Shown: positions 24,629 to 36,800 of the stretch, piece by piece
How the letters are laid out: the number at the start of each line of letters is the position of its first letter
Numbering within the stretch: position 1 is the stretch's first letter
Assembly (NCBI GenBank): GCA_013365325.1
Contig: JABVXV010000006.1
Coordinates: 248,001-312,000, forward strand
Origin: Dipetalonema caudispina
Lineage: Eukaryota; Nematoda; Chromadorea; Rhabditida; Onchocercidae
Direction of reading: 5' to 3'
DNA: 64,000 bases
Made by a program: the position numbers and the translations under genes
The notes under the pieces: model-generated
Told to the model about the DNA's origin: nothing
The model's database searches: none
What the model saw: the letters and a program-made list of their open reading frames with translations, nothing else

Positions 24629-27563
24629 TTACATTTCACTGGTATCTGTCGTAATGGATCCTGGCAATATTTCGTCACCAGCAACTGCACATTCCAAATC
24701 CTTTGAAACAATAACATAGATTTGAATATAGAAAATTGATGATCATTAATCGAAACTAATGATATTCTATCAATTAAAAAAATACTCTTGATCTTTTAAC
24801 TTCTTTTGAAACTTACTACTTTTTAAGTATCACAGATCTGAATTGGTTAAAACGTAAAGAATGATGAATCATTTGTTGGATGAATTCTTGAGATGAAGGA
24901 ATAGAAGAATTGTGAAGTTAGAAATAACGACACTTTTTTAGAAAGGATTTTAATGCGTTGTCCGTTGCGCCTGGTTTGTGGGTCGAATAATTCACTGAAG
25001 TAATTGTTTTCAAGAAAACGTGGACCAGATAAACGGTTAACCGGATCGTATACCAATACTTGTGCCAATAAATTTAATGCATTATGGTCAGCGCGTTTTA
25101 TTAACTATGAAATATTTGAAATGTATTATGGGAATTATAACTGTTAATTCATTTGTCTCGGAAAGTAATCATTTTCTGGAATGATTCTGATTTTCTCAAA
25201 CTCTGAACTTTTTAATTTGAGACTTTTGAGATTTATGAAAAGCGTACCTTTTTGAAACCATAAGGATTTGGTTTCTTCGTTATCTGAAATTTGAATGGTT
25301 AAAAAAATCTGAACATAGAATAATATTAAATTAAATCAGTCGAACTTGATAAATTTGCAATGAATAAACTAAATTAAAAGATGAAACAAATTAATTTAGA
25401 ATAATTAGAGATGTGAATCGAATGATGAAAAAGTGGCGAAAAAACAAAGCAAGAAAACATGAAGGTAATGGATAATCTAACAGATCAAACCTTACTAACT
25501 TTTGCTTATGAAACCTCTATAATATATCAGTTTAGAAAGTGTTGTAAAAGATTCAGAAACGAACATCATCACGAAAATCATTGCTTTGGAGAACTTCAGT
25601 GGTCACTCGCATCGCGGTGATATCACGTGGACTTGGATATCCCAAAATGTTGATCACAAGCTGTGAATGAAACTATTGAAAGATAATTTTATGCAATACA
25701 CACTAATTTAGTGAAAAAGATAACCTGAAGCTGTTGATTGGTAGTTTGTCCTGGAAATAAAACATGATTTTTCAAAAGTTCGCCGAAAACACAACCACAT
25801 GACCATCGATCTGAAAAGAAGTTTTATAATATTTAGGGAACTTTGAAAGAGTTTATAAGCAAACTACTAGGCTAAAAAACTGTTCGGCTAAAAAGTGATC
25901 TTTTTAATTTTATTTACGTTTAATTTGCAACCCAATTCAAAATATTTTATGTAAAGGTAAAGCCAAGGGCTGTAAAGATTAGATTTATCCATTCTATATA
26001 AATTTGTGCATAAATTTGCATAAATTTCTGAAGACAAATAAACATCTAACAAAATAAATACCGGAAGGCGGGGTAGAAAAGAAAATGGCATTACCAATTT
26101 CGCATCGGTATCGAATAGAACCCAAAATAAGTTCTGGTGCACGATAATATCTGGTCACATGATAATGATATGAGGTCGCTTTGTCATGTATTATCTGTAA
26201 AACAATGATACTGCTCAGACAATACTTTGGAAATATTTTGTAAAGAAATTACTCTGATAACTAACTTTCGAAGATCCAAAATCGGAAATTTTGAGCATTC
26301 CACTCTTATGATCTACCAGCAAATTTTGTGGCTTTATATCTCTGTGACAGACATTGTTCTGCAATAAGAAATAACAAATTTTTTTTGAAATCTGTTGACA
26401 TTTCTTAAATTTCTCTGAATTTTCCCATACAAACTGTTAAAAAAAAGCACTTTTTCTAAATGTGCTTGTCCACGGAATAGTTGCCAAATATACAATTTGA
26501 TATCCAAAATACTTAGAGGACCATATCGTTCTCGAACCTCATATAAATTCATTGGAAAAAATTCAAATACCAATGCTGTACACATCTGCATGATTCAGTT
26601 AATTGAGCAAAATGAATAAATGAAGAAATCATTACTTTCATTTTATAGGGAAGAAGACTAGAAATAGGTTATTCGAGGTTAAGATTGCCAAGGAGTTTTG
26701 TAACAAGAAGGCTATTGTCCGGGGAGAAAGCAGTTTAAATCGAGAAATGTGGCTGACCTTTTGATCAGGATATGATTGGCTGAATTTATATAACGGTTGA
26801 ATAATATTTTTGTGATGCATGCGATTCAACATCATTAAAATTTGCACTTCCGTTGATCTATGATTTGCTAAAAATTGCAAATTTTTTTTTTTGTTATAAG
26901 ATATAAGAATTTTCAAAAATTAATTATAAGAAAAAATTTTCAGAGCAATTTGAACGATTCAATATGAATTATTATTTTCAGTCACAGGATGGTTTCTGAG
27001 TAAAGCAGCCAGCAAAACTTAATTAATTTTCTAGAAAACATCTATTGAGGTTTTTTCTTTCTTATAATACTTGAAACTTTGTAGTTTTAGAGCCAAATTT
27101 TGTGGCTAACTGTAAAAAGCCATGAAAAAAGTGGACACACATATTCGGAATGAATAAAAGATGCCGAAAGAATGTGCAGAACAACGTCGTAAAACTTAAC
27201 AGCCTTGGGATATTTGCTAATTTTCCTTTTTTTTCTTTTTTAGAATTTCCCCAATTTCTTGCATATATTTGCTCGTTTTTTTTTTTTACCTTATTTATCA
27301 ACTATCTTATAAATTTTCATTAATTAAATAAAGGTGAAATTTCTAATCCGGACAGCGATAGGTTTGATATATCGATTGGTAATTTTTTATTTTCATTATG
27401 ATGATTTAATCAACTTCAAAGTCCACTCTACTCCGCAAAAAATTAGCTCACACTGATTAGACCATGACTTCTTAACAGCAATCAATCGATGTTGAGGTTG
27501 CTTGAGCAATCCTTTGTAAACATTTGAAAAAATTCCGTTAGAGAAAAGATGAAGATCTTCCAT
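24629..27563 (-). CDS. Divergent GSK-3-like serine/threonine kinase (336 aa)
   Basis: Ten phase-consistent exons: 27563-27452, 26867-26758, 26585-26451, 26358-26266, 26194-26095, 25810-25725, 25660-25565, 25283-25248, 25104-24934, 24700-24629. Kinase landmarks: Lys31 in IAVKK, Glu44 of helix C, catalytic HRDIKPQN (His124-Asp126), DFG 145-147, an activation-loop Tyr at about 161 before [10 protein letters not shown], and [11 protein letters not shown]. The sequence follows GSK-3 throughout ([22 protein letters not shown]-like YFSELFDP). It is shorter than GSK-3: the protein starts almost at the nucleotide loop and has a short tail. The Gly-rich loop is degenerate (SNGIFSNV), and a Thr seems to replace the Arg next to the helix C Glu that binds primed phosphate. 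C. elegans has comparable sperm-expressed GSK-3-like kinases. It follows a PP1 gene on the same strand. Confidence 0.88.
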
Positions 27564-27581
27564 TATTAGTTCCACCTGATT

Positions 27582-27590
27582 CTAAAATTA
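27582..27590 (-). promoter_or_regulatory. Candidate trans-splice acceptor before the kinase
   Basis: On the minus strand, TTAATTTTAG ends 18 nt before the kinase ATG. No upstream exon that would join here was found, so a spliced-leader site is the simplest reading. A cis-spliced upstream exon joining in phase 0 is the alternative. Confidence 0.4.
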
Positions 27591-28815
27591 AGTTTATCAT
27601 TGACGGAAACTGTCACCACTTCCGGTTCAATACATTTTCAAGCGAAAACCGAACAATAAAATTAAAGCTAATCATTGCTAATTCGCTTAGATCTGAACAC
27701 TAAAATAACTCTAATGGAAAACCATTTCGTGCTTCCCAAATTCTTCTGCAATTTGCTTGACCACATGAACCGTTGACATTGGCCTCTTTTTATTGAGAAG
27801 AAAAAAATGAACAAAATGACCAGTCGATCTCGTGATCGCCATTTAAATACTACTCATTTATTTTACATAAATGCAAAAATTTAATAGGGAACAATGAATG
27901 TAATATGTAAATATTGTCGAAGTTTATTTTGTGCAAAATAACAATTTCTCAAGTTTTCAATTTAGGATCAGTGTTTTACATCAACTGGAATAGAGGACAA
28001 ATCCGTCGGTTTTTCAAGTGCCATCTGAATGTGTGGCAAACTATCTATGGGATTTTACTCTTTGATTAGTAATTAGTATATCGCAAAGAATTATTTGGAT
28101 AATGAAATCCAACAGTAGATCTAAGATTGATTATTTTAGGCATACGTCGAGAAGAACTTGGTTGTTTATTAGGCCCAGAAGATACCAAAATGATAAAAGT
28201 AAGGCATGACCAAGAATATCATTGAATGAACGATAGTTCTTTGTTTAACTCAATTTATGGATCAAGATCAAATTGATGTGAAGTCGATGAAGACCTTTCA
28301 TGTAAACTATTGGAGAAAAAGTTACATCTTGTCATTTGTCATTCATCATATGTCTTTTATTTTGAATTCATTGTTGATTAGTATTTGGGCGCAAATTTCT
28401 CCTAGGATCAATGATCAAAGCTGATAGTTAACCAATGAGACAGTATTCTATGGGTGGATGGAAAAAGTGAGAATTAAGAGATCCAAATGATAGCGATGAA
28501 TTTTCAGCATGAAGTGTGATATTTCAAATAGGAATGATATCACAAGTTCCAAGCGCCATTACTTCTGAAACAGATCAACACTATACAGCTACAACATTGC
28601 ATAACATTTTCGCTAATCAGAATTATGAGATTTATTAATTGGATTTGGCACTCCATAAGTGGCAATAGCCAGATTGACCTCAGTATGGCTCTGAATATAA
28701 TGATGGACTGTAATGTCCTGTTTCCAACAAACTGATGAACGGGAAATTATAGAAAGTACTCAAAAGGATCATATTTCCTAATATTAAGGGCCTAAGAACA
28801 AAGTGAAAGATCGTT
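27591..28815. other. Spacer between PP1 gene and GSK-3-like gene
   Basis: About 1.2 kb separates the phosphatase stop and the kinase acceptor, both on the minus strand. No exon-like frame seen. A TTTATT at 28631-28636 reads AATAAA on the minus strand, 180 nt after the phosphatase stop. Confidence 0.5.
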
Positions 28816-31169
28816 TCATCGCTTAGCCGTACTCGAACTTCTTACTATGTTACTAACCTTCTCTATACTCTTTTCCTCATTCCCAGGACTTCCTTCCTGT
28901 TTAGTATTCTCCTTATTTTCAGCAGTCTTTTTCTCCTCCCTCTTCTCGCCTTCGTTTTTCCTTTCTGCATTTTGCTTCACGGCATCCTTATTGCCGTTTT
29001 CCTTCTTCCCTTCTTTTTCTTCTGCTTTTTTATTATTTTCTTCTTTCTTATTTTTTTCTCCTTCTTTCACTTCTCCCATCTTCGGCTGAACTGGCTGAAA
29101 AAATTTCAAAATTTTCCTGTTATAAGCTACTTCAGGGTAAATGAATGTTATTGATATGACCTACCTGAGGCGCGCTTGTTGCTTCTTTGATTTGTGGTAA
29201 GGAAAGAGCCTGACCAGGAGCACAGGCTACTTCTGGACAAGACCGCACGCAAGTTGGCCCAGGCGGAACGCGAAGTTGTTGAAAAGTCACCTGGAATTTG
29301 CAGTAATTGATTGCTTATTGTCGTAATAAAATTCTTTAAGAAAATTAATATGAAATGAAATTCATTTGGTTGAACACAAAACAAACTACCGAGAGTTCTG
29401 GAGAGCCGGTTTGACAACTATTTCTAATTTAAACTGATTTAAGGCTTTCAGTAAACCTGTAAGTCGTCGTCGATACAAACAACAGCACCTGCGTTATTGA
29501 ACTGTCCAGCATAATTTGGAGCAGAAAATATCGTGATTAACTTTTTACCGACCATTAATTCGTATCCGTCTTGTACTACCTAAACATTTTCTCAGCTCAA
29601 TTGTTAGGAGAAATTTCAGCGGAATTTGTTACTTAGAATATCCTACCATAACGCATTTACATCCTCATCTCTTCCATGTCCAAAAAAAAATGTTACCTGA
29701 TGAGCCCGGATGATAAGGTCAATTTTTAACAGTTTGCAGGCAGCAAGCAAAGCACCTTTACCGAATGAATAACTGAGACCGCGTGGAGAGTAAAACCATC
29801 CATCTCCTTTATTTGTCGGATCTGACCAAACCAAATCGATCAGCAATCCACGATCCTGAAATATAACAATCGAACAACCTTAAGATAATACCAAGAACAT
29901 TGCAAATATATTAACAACTATTAGCTGGACACTTACCAACGGTTCACAAGGACGTTTAATTTGGCGGATTTGTTCAAGACTAGTAAGATGCGGTGATAGG
30001 CCACCATGCATGCAAAGAACACGTTTGGAAATGAGTCCAGCCATAGGCATACGGTTGAAAAATGATTGAAAATCCCACCATAAACCAACGCTAAAGTACT
30101 TTTTTTATTATTTCAAAAAAACTTCTGAAATTCTCAGCGGAAATTAATGGTAAAACTATCTAAAAATTTCCGCAAATAGCCCACCCGTATTTAAGCGCAC
30201 ATTCATTGTAGAAGCCATATATACGGTTTACAGCCGGGGTCTCGTGATTTCCCCGAAGCAAAAAAATGCGATCGCGATATTTCACTTTCAAGCACAGTAG
30301 ATAAATTATTGTTTCAATGGATTGTGGCCCACGATCGATGTAATCTCCCAAAAAAATCATTTTCACATCCGGCACTTTACCGATCACTCCAAATAGTTTA
30401 TGCATATCCTGTATTTTGTATTTTAAATTTAGCAGCAGATAGATTTCTAATTGAGATAGTTTAAAATGTAAGATTGCAACAGTTGAGCGATCAACATAGA
30501 AGCATTTCAACTTTTTAATTCTGCTTTCTTCACATAAGATAGTATGCTTATCTCATTTTGAACCCTATAACATACACTTTCTCGACAGCAATTTAGAAAT
30601 GAGAAAGGTCATCATCAGTCTGCTCACTTCATACTGGCCATGGATATCACCAACAACCTTGATTGGTACTTCAACTTCAACAAGCGAACCTTCTTCCATC
30701 ATAATTATCCCAGCAGTGGACATTAATGCCAATATTTCTTCCAACGTTATTTTTTGATTCATTTGCATTCCCTAAAGATTTTTAGTTCCTCTCCCAATAA
30801 AACTCCTCGGTAGACACGTGTCTGTGCATCAATTAACTTGTGGAAATATGTTTGAACATTGCTAAATTTGCAGATAATGAGCAAAACATCTATTTCAGAA
30901 ATACGATATTAAAACAGAAGAAAATTTGACATCGGATTAGGTAATGAATTAAACAGGCCTATGTAAGGCCACTATGCATGAAAGTAGTACTCATTATGAT
31001 ACTCTAAGATATAAACTCTAGGCTCAACAACTTTTCTGGCTAAAATATGACCTTAGTAGAATGAAATAGTCAATCTACGCAGAGAAAACTAATTTACTTT
31101 TTTGGTAGCCATTTCTTCCAGTACAGTTATCATTTTGTCCAAAGTTTCCGGTTTAACTCCTGTAGCCAT
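28816..31169 (-). CDS. PP1-type Ser/Thr protein phosphatase catalytic subunit with Lys/Glu-rich tail (426 aa)
   Basis: Eight exons: 31169-31098 (exon may begin at 31253), 30771-30628, 30408-30185, 30090-29937, 29855-29697, 29579-29457, 29290-29165, 29094-28816. The metal and phosphate ligands of PPP phosphatases are present: GDIHG (65-69), GDYIDRG (93-99), RGNHE (124-128), CMHGG (His175) and RAHQ (His250). SAPNYAGQF has Ala where PP1 usually has Cys (SAPNYCGEF). The catalytic core ends near residue 300; a Cys/Pro-containing linker and a tail of about 90 residues built of Lys, Glu and Asn replace the usual short PP1 C terminus. I chose the ATG at 31169 because the following [13 protein letters not shown] aligns with the PP1 N terminus; upstream in the same exon the frame stays open but has no ATG. 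Likely a worm-specific, possibly germline PP1. Confidence 0.88.
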
Positions 31170-31253
31170 CGCTTCCTTCACTCCAATTCTCTTTGTAGTA
31201 ATTTCAACCAATATCCGGAAACGCAATTGCTCTGCACCAGTTGGTGCTTTTTT

Positions 31254-33868
31254 CTAATTGACAGTGATCCGACGAAAATATAAGATGAAGAAGGCAGAGT
31301 ACGTGACACTGCCGGCTACTAATATTAGATGATAAAATAAACTAATAAAGTTGGAATCATTCCTATCTGTTTTATTCTCCTTTAAAAACTTGAAAAATTT
31401 TTAAATTTAATTTACATAACCTCTAAAAACTCACTATAATACTTGAAAGAATGTGAGTAAGAAAGTAAAATAATGCATATTTTGCAACTAATATTTCATT
31501 TGACAATGAATTCCATCAAAATAAAAGATGAATTCTAAAATAATTGTGTTCATTTGCAACTTCATTGCATTATTAGTAAGCGTTTTTGAGTGATATTTCC
31601 TTATATCGACAAAGGATTTCATAAGTTAATTAGCATTTGTTGGCGGAGACAAACAATTTCGGATAATTGTCTGGTACGAATAAGTTTTATTTCGTGATTT
31701 CCAAGAATGCAATATCTGTGTGGAAGTAATAGTAAGTGGCACAAAGCAGACGAACTCAAAACTTTGAAATTTTTGGCAATGACCGTTCACATTTCATTAA
31801 GCAAAACTAGTACATTACATTATTGCTTTCATGTCAGAGCGGTTTGAGGAATATCGCCAACAATTCTCCAAGTTGGTATAAAACACTCTTGAATAACAGG
31901 AATACATATGTTGTTCGCATGATACTACCGCCATCAATTCTTCTTGATGCAGTACTCTCGAAATGCTGTTGTATGTCGCGTTTAGTTCAGCCAGGTTCGT
32001 CTGTTTTATAGGAACTGGTTTCATTAGCCATAGGTACTCTACCACAAGTATTAAATTATCACCTACAATCTTTCTATATATTAAGAGTATAAGTAAATGT
32101 AAATTTGTCATATATGGAAAGAGTTAGAAAGGTGTTCTCTCTCTGCCTTCATTCTCGCTCTATTTTGTTCACTTTAAAAATTTTAACTGAACGGAAACAA
32201 CGGAACCAATAACGATCAATACGTAGGTAACAATGCATGAAGACAGCAATGGGTTTCCTGCAGGTGGTATCTGTCGCTGTGTGTCACATGTCTATGCCAT
32301 CCTTCTTTTTTTCTCATTCGTTACTCTTTTTGCTTTTATTTGTCAATCTTCAAGTTTAGAAAGCTTCATGAATTCTGGCTTGCTGAGAGATACATTCATT
32401 GCTATTATTGTTGATATTACTTTAGCAGGGGTAATGAAATGGGAAAACGTTAACTGTAGCTAGTAGAGGGCTGGAACTCTGATGTCTGTAAAATGTTTGA
32501 GATAATAACTTCAAAAAACCTCACTCACAACCTATTCTCTTTTCGCTCACACGTAGATAGAAGTCTATGAAAATGATAGTTTTTATATTCTCGTACAATA
32601 AAAGGAAAAAGAAAACAATGAGAAAACAAAGTGATTTGAAGATGAAGTAATCATGTTTACGAACCATTTCATAGATGATTTTGCCTAGCAATAATACATG
32701 CTCTTAACAGTTCGAATGACTGAATGCTTGGCTGATTAATCAACAGTTCGAAACGATCCATCAAAAAATTCAGGAAAGGAATCTAACTTTTCCAAAACAA
32801 GTGTTAACATTGGCATTAATCCATTAGCTTTGCTCGTTCGCAAAATTTTGATTCCCTTATCACAAATCTCATAAAAACTTATTATACATTCTCATGTCTC
32901 TCTCCCCTCTTGATCCAACACCTGAGAAGTGCAGTCCCAGCCACATTCCCTTGGCTCCTAGGCCACTAATATAAACAAAACTGTACCACTTTGTTGCATA
33001 CCAGTTGCATGCTGTAGACTATGAAAAAATTGAGTGTTAATAATAAGTCCGTCTGTGTTTGGGTGGCTTTCTGTTTGGGAGCAAATTAATTGTCTAGTTG
33101 ATGATGTAAGAGATGCGTGATTTAATGCAAAGATATAAACAAAACTGGCAAACTTCACCTTTAAATTTCTTTCCGAGTAACCACTGAAATAGTTTTAATA
33201 TTCAAACGAGGATTTATTCACTACTTTTCGTATTAATACTGAAAAATTTTGCTTGACTGTTAACTTAACATATAGCATGACTTAACTTTTCAACGACAAT
33301 ATTTAAAGTATTAAACCAAATTAAAATTTGTTAGACGAATAAAGAAATGCCAAGTCGATCGCAGTTCGGTAAAATATTGACGACGAGATTTATGGGTGTC
33401 CCGTTGGTAACTGTCATTGCTTGTCACTAGGCGTCACTCCTAACTTCTTCAAGTGCAGTACAATTTATTTGTAGCTTTATTCTCAGTCCCTTACCTATAG
33501 GGATAAACATAATGGCTATTATTCGCTAAGCAGTATGAGTATAAATGAAGAGAAAAGTTGAAGTAGTCGTAATTGAAGGGCGACGGGATTCCTATGTTTT
33601 ATCCTTAAAATCTCATTTGATTTCTAAATATTTCATATTCCATTTGGAAGTTAAGGTTATGGCTGTTATGGTTCTCCATTTAATTTACCTCATAGCTCAA
33701 TTATAAGAATGATATTTCATCGCTGAAATTTCTTTTAATATTACAGACTTTTTGAGTAAGGTCAACGTAAAGCAGTGCAAGGAATAAATCATTTTTGCCA
33801 TTACGCAAAATAACGCACCTGTTTTTTAGAGAAGTCATAACAGCACCACTATTTTATTAATTTTTCAG
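31254..33868. other. Divergent intergenic region (PP1 / aftiphilin)
   Basis: Presumably holds promoters for both flanking genes. An ATG-started 76-codon frame at 32233-32463 (plus) and an overlapping 98-codon frame at 31815-32111 (minus) have no recognisable homology and are probably chance. At about 33345 a short ATG frame (MPSRSQFGKIL...) runs into a GTAACT donor-like site and could be a non-coding or alternative first exon of aftiphilin. Confidence 0.5.
33861..33868 (+). promoter_or_regulatory. Candidate trans-splice acceptor before aftiphilin
   Basis: TTTTTCAG ends 22 nt before the ATG at 33891. The short leader has in-frame stops, which supports this ATG as the true start and fits spliced-leader addition or a non-coding first exon. 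Confidence 0.45.
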
Positions 33869-33890
33869 ACTAATTAATTAATTAAAGAAG

Positions 33891-36800
33891 ATGTTTGAAG
33901 ATGATCCACCACCACTGCCCTCAACTCCATGTGTCGAAACCTCATGTGACAGTACCTTTGCTGACTTAAGCGATCATGATCGGTTTACTGCTGTTGCGGA
34001 TGATGATTACGATGGGAATGATGCAGAATTTCGTCCACATATGTCAGCCGTACTTCAAGTTGAATCAGATTCGGAACTTGTTTATCTTGAGACGATAACA
34101 CCTCATACTGAGTCTGCAAAAGTATGCGGAACTCTAGATTGCGCTCAGAACCTTGTTACTGGAAATCTTCCACATGACGATTCTGATGGACAGCAGAATC
34201 CTTCATTTTCTTCTCTTCAATCTCCACCTTCTCAGTTTGCTCAAATTTCCAAACTCCGAGATTTATCGCCTGAGATTCCAGACTCTCCTGAGGATTCAGA
34301 TGTGATAAAGAGCGTTATGGCTCATTCTGTTCAGGTCTGTTTTTGAGTTATCAACGCATTGATTCATCTTTTAAATGTATCTTTAAAAAATTTTCCTTAA
34401 TGCTAACCAAGTCAATTCAGGGAGATGGAACAACCGGTAATGAATACAGTATGTCAGCTTTCGAAAAAGAGAGGAAAGACTCGATTCCAACAGAAATTAC
34501 GAAAGATGAGACAAAAGACAGTTCAGATTTGCAGAATATCGATTTGATTGATGAAAATGAAAAAATGGCAGTTGTGCAAAGTACTTTGAAAAACGATGAA
34601 GACGATGATGAATTTGGTGATTTCGAAAAATTTGCTAAAGCGGTACATATTCAGTTTTGTTTGCAAAATTCCAATATAAAGGAACATTTCGATTTGTATT
34701 GAATGTCTTTCAAATTTCAAAACATTTCAATTTAGTTTCTTAAACATAAACATAGTGAGCAATTTTTTTATAGCTTGCCATGTCTTTGACCCATTTAGTT
34801 CAGGAGAAAACTGAGAAAAGTGAAAATGACAACTGGGCAAATTTCGAGTCCTCTTCATTGCTTGATCCTGATATGAAAAATAAGTCGACTGCAGGCGTTA
34901 CATCTTCAGAAACGAAGTTGCAGTTTACCGCTGAAACTGTGAGTTTGTGGTCTAGTTTAAATCATTTCTCATAATCATTTATTTCGTAGAATTGATTACA
35001 GGAAAGTTTTTTCTATACCGAACGCTGTTCGGTATAGAAATAGTCGAAACAATAATCATGGCAGGCCCTTAATTCATAGAATGTAATCCACAGTCCATCA
35101 TCAGCATTGTCTTCCTTTTACGATAACATTAGCATCACCGAGTATGTCGAACACCTCTGTTCCTTACCTTTCTCTTCTCCATACACTGATGAATTTTCGC
35201 ATTACATTGCCATGAAGTACAAAGAACATTGATATATTAAAAAAAAGTGATTTGTTGGATCATTGAAAATGAGTAGCAAAGAATTTACAGCTTAGAAACT
35301 ATAATTTGGACTACATTTTTCAGTCATTGTTGCCGGCACTTCTAGAAAACTTATGTGATGATCAGCTGTGGGCAACAGTTACTGAAGAGTGGGAAAACAA
35401 TGACGAGCATGATATTTCTGACAATGGAATATACGAAACGTTAAGCGAGGCAATAAATACAAAAGGCAAAGAGAGGTAACATTTTTTTTCTTGCGTAGTT
35501 CATAATAAATTCAAAGAACTAATAGCAGTAGTGTTCAAATTTTTCAAATATCTTCAATCTTAGCACGCGCTCTCAGTGGAAAGTTATTGATAATTTCATG
35601 ATTATTTCACTTGATCACAAGATGCTGTTTTGTAAATAGGTGAAGTCACTAATTAGCTTGGTAATTAACGTAATTGTTTTTGATGTATGGTCAGCAGTGA
35701 TTCGTTTCGACCTCGATGCAAGACATATTTAGGCCAGATGAAATGGTATGGATAGCAGTAAGCATTATTGAGGAAGCGCTAGCACTAAAATTACAGTGGC
35801 ATGATTCATTGATCCGGAGTTGTTTTTTACGTTCACTGGATGTTGACGTGAATCAAGTTCGTTTGTTATATTTTTTGGTACAAAAGGGCTTTATATTGAA
35901 AGATGATTCAGATATTACTTTTTTTAAACTATTAAGTTACAATATAAAGATTGTGAAATGCTGCAATTACATCATTCTGACGAATGAACTTCAAATAATA
36001 TACCAGATTTTAGACAACTTCCTATCTGTCTTTTTTTCAGACTGTTATTCGAAACTCAGATCTTCCTGTATTTGCACAACATCTTGAAGAAAGTGCAGTT
36101 CTTGCACCTGTGTCTGTGATGGAAAGCTGCGCTGGAGTTACACTCGTAGATGAAAAGAATTCGTAAGTTTGGAAAATTCAATCTATAATGTTTCAAATCT
36201 TACCTCTCTCTAGGAACATAGTTTACATTTTTTTAGGTTGCCGCAGTCAAATTCGGCTGAATTCTTGTCTCATTCAGGTATCGAAAGGTAAGGGTCAACT
36301 GATATTTGCATATGTGATTGTGGGTATTTACAGATATGCTTTATATTTGCATGATGAAAATGCAGAGCTTTTTCACTGCTTCTAAATTTGCTGTGCATGT
36401 CTTTATGTTTGACTAGTATTTTTATAACCTTGCCTTATTTAACCTCCTGCAAAGCCAAAATAACATCGAGAGCAGAAGCACAAAGATTCCGTTATCATCC
36501 ATTCTATCACTGTTGAAATTTCCTTTGAAGATTTGGATTAACCTGTTAAATATCTTCGTACCAAATTTATAAGCATAAACCAAGCCAGATACTCCAGTGA
36601 AGTTTGGAAGGTCTTATCTATCTCACTCTACTTCAGCTTTTTTGATTTTATTTTTATTTTTCTCGACTATTAGTTGTATGTTTGCTTCGTTCACCATTGA
36701 CGGGAATGTGTACGGTTTCTTTTAATAATGAGAATGCTTTAATTTTCAGTTCTTTCTAACCTGCTTTTTAGTTTTGACAGTTTGCTGTTTGCAGGAGACG

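Noticed and set aside
28847..29154. Plus-strand Phe/Leu/Ser-rich frames opposite the PP1 tail
   Set aside because: Antisense of the Lys/Glu-rich coding repeat; no start context or homology.
31815..32463. 98-codon minus frame and 76-codon plus frame between PP1 and aftiphilin
   Set aside because: No recognisable domain and no splice sites that link them to neighbours; lengths are within chance expectation.
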